A DNA stretch of 64,000 nucleotides from Cycas panzhihuaensis. Lineage: Eukaryota > Cycadophyta. Position 1 is the stretch's first letter; each line of letters begins with the position of its first letter. The notes beneath the pieces were generated by a model. It saw nothing but the letters and a program-made list of their open reading frames with translations. It made no database searches and was not told the origin of the DNA. This document shows positions 10,943 through 21,937 of the stretch, piece after piece. The stretch lies in assembly GCA_023213395.1 (NCBI GenBank), contig CM041465.1, forward strand, positions 222,153,741-222,217,740. Reading direction: 5' to 3'. The translations under genes and the position numbers were made by a program.

Positions 10943-12776
10943 GGGTGATTGTATGCTGCCGTCAGGTGAGCTGCATGGTGTCTTGATCTGATTGCTGGAT
11001 GTTTAAAAGAAGTTTGGTGTCGTGCAGAGTTGGTGCAACCCGTTTGATGTTTGAGAAGGGTTTGAAGGTGATTTGCCCTTGAAGATGCTTTAGACACCCT
11101 TTATGGTCTCATCTAAAGGTACTTTATAGTCTTTTCTTCCTTTTTTCTTGCTCGGTTATCCTTGTGGTGTTGTATGCTTACTCCTCTGCATGTTTATATC
11201 TATCTTCTTATTTGTATAACTTTGTAAAACTTATAAAACCTAAAACTATTATAGATATGCTGTGTTTATAGTTAATTATCTTCAATATTTATATCTGGCC
11301 AAACAAATCTTGAGTATCTTGACTGTAAGCATAACTCTCTGTCACTTTTTGCTACCTTCCTCCTCCTCTCTGTGTTTAAGAAATCCATTATTCTTCTCCT
11401 CTATGGTTGTGTGTATATAGTCATCTGTTTTGTGTTGAGTATAATTATTCGTAGTTTATCTGCACCATCTGGATGTCATCACTGTATTTATCCTCATGGG
11501 TTTCGCATTGGTTGGTGTCCTCATTGATTGTGTGTACACCTATATATCATTTTGCATGTTTACTCTATATGTATACATTTGATATAATTGCTCTTCACGA
11601 CTATTAACTACATATACATTATGTATTTAGTGTCTGCGTATATGCTTGACGTGGTTCCACTTTACATTGATTGACTACATATATACCTATGTGTTTTCTA
11701 TATATACACTTATCATTTTTTACATAGGATCATGTGTATTAGTGTCACGACTATTTGCATATACACTTGTCCTTTCTCACGTGTCTGGTTGCCTAGATAT
11801 ACACCTGCGCACTAATCGAATGCTTGTTGATTGCGATTTATTCACATTTTGCATCCTGGTTTTGTGAATATACATCTCATATATATCATGATTGCTATAT
11901 ACACTTTTGCATCTATCGTAGCATGTATTTTCACACGTATTTTGGCATCTTCACTGCATATACATAATATGTGTCGACTGTACTTTATTTAAGCTTTGTG
12001 CCTTCTTTTATTCCTTCCATGTATTTATAACAAGTTTCTACTATCTCAAGTGTATTGACTGCTTCTTAACATATTTGGCAGCATCGTGCATTTAGTGTAT
12101 ATACTCTAGAACATCTTGCCTTCAACTCAACACATTGCCATTGTGTATATATTGCATGGTTTTTATCTTCGTGTCTGGGTATATACAGTGCTAGGTTTTT
12201 TGCCATGCATATATAACATGTTTATCACTGTTTGTAAATACTGTTTGCTACCTTAGTTTGTCAGTACCTATTCATATGATGACCAAGGGTGTTCTGTATT
12301 AGTTCTTGTTGGACGCCAACATTCGTACAGCTGTACACAGAAGTTATTTGGTATTCTTGGTGCAGTTAGGGTTTGTATGAAATACTACAAATCAAATAGA
12401 CGGTCCAGATTTGATGATGTATATTATGGGTGCCTTGTTGAGATACAACGTATATTGTAACCTTATACAATAGTGTATCATTGCCCTTTATTAATTTTTT
12501 AATGAAGGCTTTAAAAATCAGTGGTGGTTTTAATTAATATTTGCTTTAAGGGTTATTTATATTAAGAAGTATTCATGGATTTGAGTTGGAGTATAATATT
12601 TTGGCATAAATTATTTAATATTTGGGTGACAAGATTGCAGTGATTTAAGAGTATTTTACAATTAGACTTAGGAGTTTTAGTTCATGTGTTTCAAATTTTA
12701 AAGTGCTTGGCTTAAGTCGATCATGAGTTGTGATTTTAAGTTAGATTTCTGAGTTATTTTGCCATTTAATTTGATC
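10943..12776 (+). other. Long untranslated leader of element C with recurrent TATATACAC-like words
   Basis: About 1.8 kb with no supported gene. From about 11500 to 12250 it is studded with variants of ATATACA(C/T), for example near 11696, 11760, 11797, 11866, 11905, 11960, 12098 and 12180. It is pyrimidine-rich on this strand. A 73-codon frame at 11646 has no recognisable domain and I do not call it. Confidence 0.65.
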
Positions 12777-13560
12777 ATGGAGAAGCTTGCACCTTTAGTT
12801 ACGTTTAAGGGAAATAATTTTAATGAGTGGAAAGCACACATGGAGCTGTTTTAATGGTAAATCAGCTATGAGAAATCACTAAGTCACCTTTGTTAAGCCT
12901 GCCTTTGGATGAAAAAGATCATGTACGTGTCGAAGAGAGATAATTTATGGCTATTGGGTTACTTAAGCTATCTTTGGCTCCTAATCAAAGAGCTTTAGTG
13001 TACAATCTTGAAACCCTGTATGAAATATGGACTAAACTATGTGAGACTTTTAAGAAAAAGAAGACAAATTGTTAGGTTGCCCTCATGATGGAATTATTGA
13101 GTGAAAAGGTAGAAGACAAAAATAACATGAGTGCCTTCCTAAACAAGATTACTGATTTGAGAAATAAGTTGGATGCGTTGAAATCAAACTCAGTAGATGA
13201 TGCCTTACTGTTTGCCATTATTATGTCAAAATTACCAGCTACATTTACTATCTTTCAGACAATTTATAGGAGTGATGAAGCCATGGAAGGTGAGTCTTTT
13301 GAATCATTAAAAAATTTGATGTTAGCCGAAGATGCCAAATTGAAGCATCATGGGATGCTTAGTGGTTCAGTTTCAAATAAGGCCTTGATAATAAAGACAC
13401 AAAAGAAGGATATATTCCATGAAAACAAATCTACACAGAAGATTGGTGAGACCTTCCATGAAAAGAAGAAGTTAGTGGGAAGGTGCAATTACTACAAGAA
13501 AGATGGTCACAGGGAAAGAAACCATTAGATCAAGAAATAAGACAAGTGCAAGGTAAGCCG
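12777..13560 (+). pseudogene. gag: gag remnant of element C
   Basis: ATG at 12777 opens MEKLAPLVTFKGNNFNEWKA, the usual copia gag N-terminus (F-x-G-x-N-F-x-x-W), then a stop after about 25 codons. An open stretch of 147 codons at 13085-13528 carries the middle of the capsid domain and a basic tail. The zinc knuckle near 13483-13525 reads CNYYKKDGHRERNH, a CX2CX4HX4C knuckle whose second and last cysteines are lost. Identified by position and motifs; not functional. Confidence 0.8.
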
Positions 13561-13614
13561 AGATGATAAGGGAAAAAGTGTTGCAACACATTGTATTCAG
13601 GCATTAATAATATC

Positions 13615-13860
13615 ATCTGAAAAGAAAGATTATTGGATCCTAGACTTAGGTGCTAAAAAACACATCACCTATCAGAAGCATATTTTTGATGCCTTAGATA
13701 TAGGTTCAATTGATGCTAATATGATTCTTGGAGATGGCAGTGTTTTGTCTGTAGAAGGTATTGGAACTGTTTCACTTGTAGGTGGAAAATTTAACGGTGT
13801 TTATTATGTGCCTCAAATGAAGCCAAATCTTCTCTCAGCCTAGGAAATTTGCAAGCAAGG
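13615..13860 (+). pseudogene. Aspartic protease remnant of element C
   Basis: DYWILDLGAKKHIT near 13628-13670 matches the copia protease motif W-I-L-D-S-G-A-(S/T)-x-H-(I/M)-(C/T), with leucine for serine in the catalytic triad. GDGSVLSVEGIGTVSL near 13733 and YYVPQMKPNLLS near 13803 are the expected downstream elements of the family. The frame is fairly open here but ends at stops on either side. Confidence 0.8.
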
Positions 13861-14017
13861 TATGAAAATAGAGCTCTACAATGATAAATGTTTAGTTAGA
13901 GACCCAAAGAAACACTTCTCTATTGTTGCTACTGGGAAAGTACAAGATAACTTTTGGGTGTTTGAGTCTTTTAAAACCTAGTAGGATTCTTATATCTTCA
14001 TTGCCAATGTTGATGAT

Positions 14018-15054
14018 GTGAGTAAGTTGTGGCATGAAAGATTAGGTCATCTTAACTATGGTAGCATCAATTTGATGAATCGATTGAAGATGGTAATTGG
14101 TTTGCCTCATATTCAATGCTCAAAGGGTGCTTATGAAGGATGTTTGTATAGAAAACATCATCGTTATCCTTTTGCTAGAGATAATGCTTGGAGGGTAAAA
14201 GAGAAACTAGGACTTATCCATATTGATTTAAAGTGTCCATTATCAAATCCTTCTATTTCTGGAGCTCATTATGTACTTGTATTTGTGGATGATTTCAACA
14301 GAAAAACCTAGGTTTTCTTTTTGAAGAGTAAGTTTGATGTATTTGATAGATTTTGTGAATGGAAAATTTGTGTTGAAAATGAATGTGGTATGAAGATTAA
14401 GAAATTAAGAAGTGATAGTGGAAAGGAGTATGATAACAATGCCTTTCATTAGCTCTATCTTACTAATGGTATTAAGTGGGAATTTACTGTTCCATATACC
14501 CCATAGAAAAATGGTGTATCAAAAAGAAAAAATCATACCATAATGGAAATGGTGTGGTGCATGGTATATGGTAAGAGTTTGCCTCCCAAGTTTTGGGCAG
14601 AAGCTGTGGTAACAACAGTTCATATTTTGAATAGGGTACCTACCTCTATTGTTTATGGCATTACCCTTGAAGAATGTTGGACCAGTCAGAAACCTTCCAT
14701 TAATTATTTTAAGGCGTTTGGGTGCATTTCCTATGCACACATCCTAGATAAAAATCAAAAGAAATTGGATCGCAAGAGTTTAAAGTATATTTTTATGGGG
14801 TATTCTCCTGAGAGTAATGCTTATAGACTTTGGGATCCGCAAGGGGAAGAAATCTTGATTAGTTGGGATGTTAAGTTTGACAAGTCACTGATGTATCATA
14901 TTGACAGATCATCTAAAGATATATTTTATCCTCCACTTCTACTTTTTCTGAGTCATGATTCTACATATTTACAAGTACATGAGTTAGTTCCACAGAATGT
15001 TTCTGAAGTAGGACCAAGTGGAAGTTATATTGAGGATCTGTCACATGTTGAAAC
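14018..15054 (+). pseudogene. Integrase of element C, 5' part of a gene split by D
   Basis: The 97-codon frame at 14018-14311 holds LWHERLGHLNYGS (pre-integrase HHCC region), IHIDLKCPL (first catalytic aspartate) and FVDDFNRKT. After two stops, SDSGKEYD (near 14412), then a P-Y-T-P stretch with a TAG for Q, and from 14543 an open frame with the LPPKFWAEAV, FGCISYAH and FMGYSPESNAYR motifs of the integrase C-terminal region. At 15055 this frame runs straight into the LTR of D, so the last 36 codons of the apparent frame (to 15163) belong to D. Gene continues at 20216. Confidence 0.85.
15050..15054. repeat. Target site duplication of element D, left copy (GAAAC)
   Basis: GAAAC immediately left of D's LTR. 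The identical GAAAC follows D at 20211-20215. A perfect 5-bp duplication is the normal signature of copia integrase. Confidence 0.95.
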
Positions 15055-15273
15055 TGTTGAAAAACCAGAGCAAAAAGTTGACAGAGGAAAGAATGTTCGT
15101 ATTTCTATTGAGATTCAATTTGCTTTAATACACAAGAGTTATGTGATGGTTACAACCTCCTAATGTAACCGATCACTCAGACTCTGCCAAGTGGCATTAT
15201 CTCATGAGTACATTTATGGGTGGGTCTAACATGACCCCCCTTTCTATCCTAGATAAAACATTATATCTCAACA
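15055..15273 (-). repeat. 3' LTR of element D
   Basis: 219 bp, TGTTGA...TCAACA on the plus strand, with matching 6-bp inverted ends. Identical to 19992-20210. Confidence 0.96.
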
Positions 15274-15283
15274 CCCCCTCTTA
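15274..15283 (-). promoter_or_regulatory. Polypurine tract of element D
   Basis: On the minus strand TAAGAGGGGG lies directly before the 3' LTR (TGTTGAGATA). This is the expected second-strand primer site. Confidence 0.85.
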
Positions 15284-15990
15284 ATGTTTTATCTCTAAAA
15301 GTCCAATCTTGTCTCTCAAATATCTCGAGCCTTTCTCTCCAAGAGGTTTTGTCAAAAGATCCGCAACTTGTTCGGATGTCGGGCAAGATTCCAAGTCTAT
15401 CTCTTTGTTCTCGCACTTTTCTCTTATAAAGTGATGATGAACTTCAATATGTTTTGTTCTTGCATGCAAAATTGGATTTTTAGTTAGCTTGATGGCACTT
15501 TGGTTATCACACTTTAGAGATGTTGCTTCTTTCTGCTGTTGATTCAAATCAAGCAAGAGTTGTCTTAACCAGATGGCTTCACAGTTCTTGATGTGGTCGC
15601 TTTATATTCTCGCTCAGAGGAGAGAGCCCTTTGTTGCTTGTTTCTTCATCGCACCACGAGATTGCTGAAGCTCCTAGGAAGAAACAATATCCACTTGTGG
15701 ATTTCCTTTGTTCTTTATCGCCTACCCAGTCTGAATCGCAATACCCTGTTATTTTGATTGGATGCCCCCTTGAATATACTAGTTTGAGATCTGTTGTTCC
15801 TTTGAGGTATCTCGTAATTCTTTTGCGGCTTGCCAGTGTCTCTGCTTTGGGTTCTGCATATATCTTGATATTAGTCCTACTGAGTAGGATATGTTTGCCT
15901 GGTAGTCGCCGATAAATCGACTTCCAATCATTTGCCCGCATGTAACATCCGCATCTTTTCCATACTATCTACCGCCGATCACAATTTGTT
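15281..15990 (-). pseudogene. RNase H of element D, frameshifted
   Basis: C-terminal copia RNase H on the minus strand. The frame at 15281-15556 holds KCDNQSAIKLTKNP, HTKHIEVHHHFIRE-type residues and ADLLTKPL, the well-conserved end of the domain. The frame at 15579-15941 holds RYLKGTTDLKLVY, GYCDSDWVGDKEQRKSTSGY (a catalytic D region) and SAISW. These two frames, and the LISRYMQNPKQRHW part in a third frame, are joined only through small indels; one falls in a run of A at about 15824. No base-change stop was found inside the best frames. Confidence 0.88.
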
Positions 15991-16140
15991 TCCATGGGGT
16001 GGTGCATGGATTGCAATTCTCCATCCGAATCGAACAAGCGATTTTTGATGTAGTTGCTTTGGGACAAGGTTATGTAGTTTTGGTCTTGACCTATCTCCAT
16101 CCCAAGTAATAATTTAGTGAACCCAAATCTATTTCAAATT

Positions 16141-16800
16141 TCACTGAAGTTGACTTTTGATCCACTTGATTCCTTCTACATCATTCCTGTGAAGAAGTAT
16201 ATCATCCACATAAACAACAATTATTATTATCTTGTTGTTTGTTTTCCTTATGTACGACTTGAGTCTGCGTAATCGAATGAACTTATTTTCATCAAGAAAG
16301 TGATCTAGTTTTGCATACTGCACGCGTGCTTGTTTTAGACCATACAAGGCCTTTTTCAATTTGCGGACTAGATTTTCTTTTCCCTGCTCGCATATCCATC
16401 CGTTGTTGCATATAAACCTCTTCTTCTAGTTCACCGCTTAGGAATGCACTCTTTACATCCATCCGAGAGATTCCCCAACCTTGAGTAGCAGCCAAGGCTA
16501 TTACTGTCCTTACTGTGTTCATCTTTGCTACTGGAGAAAAGTCTCATCAAAATCTATGCCCGCAGTTTGGGTGTATCCTTTTGCAACTAACCTTGCTTTG
16601 TGTTTCTCAATTTTGCCATCGACTCCTCTCTTTGTTTTGTAGACCCATTTGCAGCTCACAAGTGGATTTATTAGCGTGTAGTTCCACTAATTCCCATGTT
16701 TGATTCTTCTTGATTGAATTTATTTCATTGTCCATTGCTTCTCTCCATTCTAAATGATCTTTTGCTTCTTCAAAATTCCGTGGTTCAACCTTGCTCATAA
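16141..16800 (-). pseudogene. Reverse transcriptase of element D, frameshifted
   Basis: Copia RVT_2 on the minus strand in three overlapping frames. 16607-16798 holds WREAMDNEINSI and NQTWELVEL, 16292-16522 holds the [18 protein letters not shown] region, and 16141-16359 holds [10 protein letters not shown] and the catalytic YVDDILL (YVDD at 16201-16212). The catalytic residues are intact. The frame changes between the second and third blocks come from a small indel near 16390. Downstream the protein continues into RNase H after a region around 16000-16140 in which frames are confused. Confidence 0.88.
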
Positions 16801-17970
16801 GAGATTTTGGCCTTTGTCCTCGCGTTTCGCTCTAATATATTTCCTTCTTCAACAGTTTTGATATACCATTTTGGCAATTTCTTTTGTTTCTGTGTACTTT
16901 CCTTTTCAACGGTGTTTCCCTGTCTGTCTGGTGATAATGCATCGGCTTGTCCTTCTTCAGAAGTGATTTCTAGATCATTTCCTTTTTCAGTTTCTTGATC
17001 TTCTGAAGTAATTCCTGACTGATTTTCTTCCTCATCTTCTTGTATTACTCTGTGTTTGGCGGCTTCTTGTTCCTTTTCATTTTCTATTATATTAATTTGT
17101 GAAGATTCATCTGAACTAACTTCATTAAAGACGACATCTCTACTTACATAGATTCTATTTGTTTTGGATCTATGCACTTATATGCCTTTGAATTTTCTTG
17201 TATCCTATCAAGACACATTCTATGCTTTTTGCATCTAGTTTGGATCTTCTTTTATCAGGAATATGCACAAATGCTTGACTACCAAATACTTTAAGAAGAC
17301 TTACATCGTGTTTCATCTGCCCAAGCTTCTTCCGGAGTGATGTTCTTCAATGTTCTGGTTGGACTTCTGTTTATTAAATAGCATGTCAGTCTTGCTTCTG
17401 CCCAATATGTCTTGGATATTTTTGTATTATACATCATGCTTCGAGCCATTTCCATCAAAGTTCTATTCTTTCTTTCAGCTACTCCATTTGATTGAGGAGT
17501 ATAAGGAGTTGTAACTTGTCTACGAATTCCTCGATCCTTGCAATAATTTAGAAACTCGTTTGACAAATATTCTCCTCCTCCATCTGACCTGATGCATTTG
17601 ATTTTCATTCCTGATTCCAACTCAACTTCTGCCTTAAATTCTTTAAATGTTTCAAAGACTTGACTTATTATGTAAAAATAAACCCATACCTTTCGAGTGA
17701 AGTCATCAATAAAAGTCAAGAAATATCTCGCATCCATTAATTGACAGAGGTGAAATTGGTCCACAAATGTCCGTGTGAATCAATTCTAATTTGAACCGAG
17801 ATTTCCAAGTGCTTTCCAAAAAGGAAGTCTATGTCGCTTTCCCAAGTTGACAACCTCTACAAACCACTGTATCTGAAGAGATATTAGTCAAGCCATTTAC
17901 CATTTCTCGACTTTTCCATCCTGCTTAAGTGTGTCAATTGAGAGATGTCCATACCTTAAATGCCATACTT
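16785..17970 (-). pseudogene. Integrase of element D, nearly complete core
   Basis: A 157-codon open frame at 17291-17764 carries the rve core: FIDDFTRKVWVYF, the second aspartate in RSDGGGEY, and the glutamate in QSNGVAERKNRT, then YWAEA. The first-aspartate region lies at the start of this frame and upstream in a shifted frame. C-terminal motifs (KVFGSQAF, ECVLIGY, YVSRDVVFNE) follow in two frames to about 17090, then an acidic linker at 16785-17177 leads to reverse transcriptase. All catalytic residues that can be read are the expected ones. Confidence 0.88.
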
Positions 17971-18169
17971 TATTATTAGAAAAAAGCAAGACAAGCTTTT
18001 TCTTCCGCATAAGGAAGTACAGGATTTGATGAAGTTTGTAAAGGTCATTGCATCGACCCTTTTGCAACAATCTTTCGATCTTTTTTCATGTCCAAAATGT
18101 GGCAATTCCCTTCTTCATCAAAAATGGTGCACAACCCCTTTTTGCTTAGGTGAGAAATGTAAAGAAGAT

Positions 18170-18385
18170 TCATCTTCGGATCCGTACAAACAAAACATTT
18201 CCAATTTTTCTTTCATTTCCATTCAGTTCTGAAATAGTTCCAATCCCTTTTATGTTAAGGGAATACTTGTCACCCTCCACCGATTTGTCCATATTGTATG
18301 GATTCATGGTTTGAAACCATTCTTCCCGACTTGTCATGTGTTTTGAAGCTCCTGAGTCTATGTACCATATGTCTTTGTCTTTCAT
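18170..18385 (-). pseudogene. Aspartic protease of element D
   Basis: On the minus strand the open frame begins MKDKDIWYIDSGASKHMT, containing the intact copia protease active site DSGAS-x-HM. Downstream comes GIGTISELNGNERKIGNVLFV, the usual second half of the domain. It overlaps the gag C-terminal frame (18270-18653) in another phase, a frameshift rather than a natural overlap. Confidence 0.88.
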
Positions 18386-18389
18386 TCCC

Positions 18390-19330
18390 TGTGACCAAAG
18401 CCGTGATGAAGGTCATCTCCTCTTCTTCTTCTTCTTCATCCTTTTCTTTCTTTGTATCCGCCGATAGGTCGCTTTCCTTTGTAAATTTCATTTCGCCTCT
18501 GTGGACACCGATAAGGGTAGTGTCCACTTTGTCCGCAGAGAAAGATATGTCAAAGATCCCGCAATTCTTTGGCGGCGTCCAGTCATTCCCACAATTGTAA
18601 CATATTCTATTTTCTCTGCTTGTATCCTCGCCCCTCGAGTTTGACCAGCCCACGCCCTCTGAAATCGATCGTCCTCTAAAATCGACACTCGCTTGGTGCT
18701 CAAAATTGTTGTCTTCCTCTTGGCCCGAGATTCAACTGGATGCAAATGCATCCTCTAACTCCGCTTTTCGTATCTTTTGTTTCTTTGTTCTCGCCTTAGA
18801 GCGCACTGTCAATTCATCAAGTGTTAATTTGTCTAGCCTATCACTATCAGTGATGGTGTTGACAATTGTATCAAATGATTTTGGCAGCCTTGCTGTTACA
18901 ATTTCCACAAGATCTTGTTCTGATATTATGCCTCCAAAGACTCAAGAGATTATTTCTCACAGTGATGATTTTATGCATGAATTCTTCTACCTCTTCATTT
19001 TCTTTCATATGAAGTTTATACAGCTCCTCTTTAAGAGCGATGATTCTTGCCTTATTTTTTTGCCCATATAGATTTTCTAGACATTTCCAGATTTCAAAGG
19101 ACTGATTCAGTTCGACATAAACAAGAATGTAATCAAATGGACATTTTTAAGATGAGATTACCCATGTTGTTTCTTTCAATCCAACTTCTTAATTTATCAT
19201 CACCATTAGGTGGGCGTTTCTCTGTCCTTCACGATTTCCTGCATCTTTCATCCTCGTAATGGTCTCCATTTTAATTCTCCATACATGGAAATTTGAACCA
19301 CCAATTTTTCTCGTTCGAGACAGTGATGAG
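18390..19330 (-). pseudogene. gag: gag of element D, frameshifted
   Basis: Minus-strand gag. NFHVWRIKMET near 19290 is the conserved F-x-x-W N-terminal motif. An unbroken frame from about 19145 to 18890 includes FEIWKCLENLYGQKNKAR and KLHMKENEEVEEFMHKI, typical of the copia capsid. LPKSFDTIVNTI and LTLDELTV follow in another phase. The zinc knuckle near 18590 begins CYNCGN and is damaged by a frame change. A run of glutamates (GAA/GAG repeat, 18421-18450) precedes the protease. Lesions are indels only. Confidence 0.82.
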
Positions 19331-19334
19331 AGAG

Positions 19335-19979
19335 GAAGACATTTTTTTTGGTCAAAACTCGTTTAGAGGATCGTCAGACAACAGATTTAAATTCCGTCAA
19401 AACCCTAGTTATGCGGCCAAAAATGAAATGTACCTCAAAATGTAGGTATCTCAGCAGTCGGGATCCGAAGATGATTCTTAAAATTTTTCTCAAATGAGAG
19501 AAACTGGGTTTAAATGAAAATGGCGGTAGGGCAAATTTCATTTGAGAGAAAATCTAAAAATTACCAATTAAATCCTTCGATTTGAGTTGCAAACTTGAAG
19601 TAATCGTCTCTGTAAGATTTGGGACAGATTTTACCCGATTAAAGGCAAATCGATGAGATTTTTGAGAGAATCCTTGAAAAACGCTGGATCGGTTCGGGGT
19701 CTTTTGGCTCGCAAAACGACCTCGCACGGACTCGCCCGTAAGAAAAGTATGCCTGCCTTCAGATCTACCTCCCCACAAATTTTCGCTTCAATCCGAGTAC
19801 TTTGAAATTTTGCCTTGCATACAATTCCAGACAGTCCGCATCGGCCCGTACAATCAAGAAATCTGTGGTCTTTAACTTTCGAAAAATCGTTTCATCGCTT
19901 TTATCTTCTCTTGCACCCTTGACCGAGATAATTGGATGTAAGGAATTTACCGTAAGAAAAAGGTCGATTAAACGAGCCC
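19335..19979 (-). other. Untranslated leader of element D
   Basis: About 645 bp between primer binding site and gag on the minus strand. Short frames on both strands (around 19554-20065) have no recognisable domain, and some run across the LTR edge, so I do not call genes here. Confidence 0.7.
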
Positions 19980-19991
19980 GCCTCGATACCA
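19980..19991 (-). promoter_or_regulatory. Primer binding site of element D
   Basis: TGGTATCGAGGC on the minus strand, directly after the 5' LTR end. It resembles the initiator-Met site TGGTATCAGAGC with the A after TATC missing. Confidence 0.75.
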
Positions 19992-20210
19992 TGTTGAAAA
20001 ACCAGAGCAAAAAGTTGACAGAGGAAAGAATGTTCGTATTTCTATTGAGATTCAATTTGCTTTAATACACAAGAGTTATGTGATGGTTACAACCTCCTAA
20101 TGTAACCGATCACTCAGACTCTGCCAAGTGGCATTATCTCATGAGTACATTTATGGGTGGGTCTAACATGACCCCCCTTTCTATCCTAGATAAAACATTA
20201 TATCTCAACA
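19992..20210 (-). repeat. 5' LTR of element D
   Basis: 219 bp, identical to 15055-15273, followed on the plus strand by the right GAAAC target copy (20211-20215). It would hold D's promoter on the minus strand. Confidence 0.96.
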
Positions 20211-20215
20211 GAAAC
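20211..20215. repeat. Target site duplication of element D, right copy (GAAAC)
   Basis: GAAAC, identical to 15050-15054. From here the sequence of element C resumes. Confidence 0.95.
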
Positions 20216-21500
20216 ACGGTTTACACCTTGTGTTCTATTGTGGGAAAAAAGAACCATTGAAGACTCAGGAGTGACGGTTGAAAATCTAGAAGATGGTTAA
20301 AGGACAAGGAGTCAACATGTCAGTCAAGTCTTAGTGATAAACACCAACGACTTTATTTTGTTTGATGAAGCGAAGGAAGATTCGCGATGGAAAGCTACGA
20401 TGGAGGAAGAATTTGGTTCTCTTATGAAGAATAATACATGGGATTTAGTTTGGCTTCCTCCCTTAAAGAACCTGGTTGGTCGCAAGTGGGTCTACAAGGT
20501 AAAGTATCATTCCAATGGTGAAGTAGACAAGTATAAAGCTAGACTTATAGCTCAAGGTTTTAAACAAAAGAAAGAATTGATTATGAAGAGACTTTTATAC
20601 CAATCTCTAAGATTTCAATGATCCAATTGATCCTTGCTTTAGCAGCTACTTTTGGTTGGGTGTTACATCAAATAGATGTAAAGTCTACTTTTCTTCATAG
20701 AGATTTGAAGGAGGAGACTTACATGGCTTAACCTCTAGGTTTCATGAAGAAAGGACAGGAACATTTAGTATGTCGATTGAAGAAATATCTTTATGGCCTA
20801 AAACAAGCACCACGTGCTTGGTATGAGAAGATTAATGCTAGATTAAAGGATGATGTTTTTGTGACAATAGATTTTAAACCAAGTCTTTATATTAGAAAGA
20901 AAGGATCTTCAATTGTTCTTGTTATTTTGTATGTGGATGACCTTACTATTACAGGAAATTATAATAGGACAATTGCAGATACAAAGACCTTTTTAGGTCA
21001 TAACTTTAATATGATAGATCTTGGTCCTCTCCATCACTTTTGGGCATCAAGATTAGGTAGATGAAAGATCATATCATGATGTTGCAGACAAGGTATGCTC
21101 AATCCCTACTTGAGAAATTTATAATGAAGGATTGTAAACTGGCTAGAACACCATGTATGAAAGGCATACAACTCTAGAAGAAGATGGATAAACCAGCTGT
21201 AGATGGGACATTATATCAGCAATTAGTAGGGAGTTTGATTTATCTAACTTATACTAGACCTGATATTACCTATGCCATTGGATTAGTGTCTTGTTTTACG
21301 CAAAATCCCTAAGAGCCACATTTTAATACAGCAAAGAGGATTTTAAAGTATATTAAGGGTACACTTGATCTTGGTCTTGAATACCTTCGTAGTGGCAAGG
21401 CAAAATTGTATAGGTATATAGATGCTGATTAGGATAGAGATGCTGAAGACTAGAAATCAACCGCAGGGTATATTTTTGACATAGGAAATGGGTTTATCTT
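20216..21500 (+). pseudogene. Reverse transcriptase of element C, part after D
   Basis: The frame 20334-20621 holds the start of RVT_2 (WKATMEEEFGSLMKNNTWDLV, GRKWVYKVKY, KARLIAQGF). QIDVKSTFLHRDLKEETYM near 20670 is in another phase. The frame 20744-21064 holds YLYGLKQAPRAWYEKI and the catalytic YVDDLTITGN near 20930, intact. YQQLVGSLIYLTYTRPDI near 21210 closes the domain. A frameshift near 20580 and a few stops break it. It continues the integrase frame that ends at 15054. Confidence 0.88.
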
Positions 21501-21897
21501 TTGGCAATCTAAAAAGTAATCTACCATGGCCTTGTTCTCTATAGACACAGAGTATCAAAGTCTAAGTGTTAGTGTAAGGGAAGTTGTATGGTTGTAAGGA
21601 CTTTTGGAGATACTTGGTGTATCATCTAGCATTCCAGTTATCCATTGTGATAATCAAAGTGCTATTCGACTTTTAAAGAATCTAGAGTTTCATGCACGTA
21701 TGAAGCACATCAAAATTCAGCACCACTACATCCGTGAGTTGATTAGATTGGGAAAGATGCAAGTTGAATATTGTCCAAGTGAGGAGCAACTTGCTGATGT
21801 GTTCACCAAGGCTCTTACTGAAGATCAATTTTTGAAGATTCATGTACATTTGGGACTTAGTCTTGAAGGAGAATTTATTTTTCAAGATAAAGGTTAG
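21410..21897 (+). pseudogene. RNase H of element C
   Basis: Ends in an open frame at 21604-21897 with IHCDNQSAIRLLKNLEFHARMKHI, HHYIRELI, EYCPSEEQLADVFTKAL, the conserved copia RNase H end. The upstream part (21410-21600) has stops where tryptophan and glutamine are expected. A polypurine tract (AAGGAGAGA, 21929-21937) and the 3' LTR follow. Confidence 0.88.
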
Positions 21898-21937
21898 ACA
21901 CTTCATTTTGAAGACCAACATTTACATTAAGGAGAGA

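Larger units (their letters stand above)
15055..20210 (-). mobile_element. Young Ty1/copia retrotransposon D inserted in C, minus strand
   Basis: A complete 5156-bp insertion bounded by two 219-bp LTRs that are identical by base-for-base reading and by a perfect 5-bp target duplication (GAAAC). On the minus strand the order is LTR, primer binding site, leader, gag, protease, integrase, reverse transcriptase, RNase H, polypurine tract, LTR. Identical LTRs mean a recent insertion. Yet the coding region is split by many one- or two-base frameshifts with few base-change stops, unlike all its neighbours. It is either a defective copy moved by another element's proteins, or an intact one blurred by indel errors in this assembly. 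Confidence 0.95.

Noticed and set aside
11646-11867. 73-codon frame in the leader of C
   Set aside because: No recognisable domain, in an AT-rich leader with many short words; length is not unusual by chance.
14914-15163. Apparent C-terminal extension of C integrase through VEKPEQ to TTS
   Set aside because: From 15055 on, the frame is read through D's LTR; it is a chance fusion made by the insertion.
15631-15915. Plus-strand frame over element D RNase H
   Set aside because: It is antisense to clear RNase H motifs and has no domain of its own.
18298-18600. Plus-strand frame with a run of serines
   Set aside because: The serine run is the reverse strand of a glutamate-codon repeat in D's gag.
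19765-20065. Overlapping 87- and 96-codon frames on both strands at the edge of D
   Set aside because: They run from the leader to near or into the LTR on opposite strands and show no domain.
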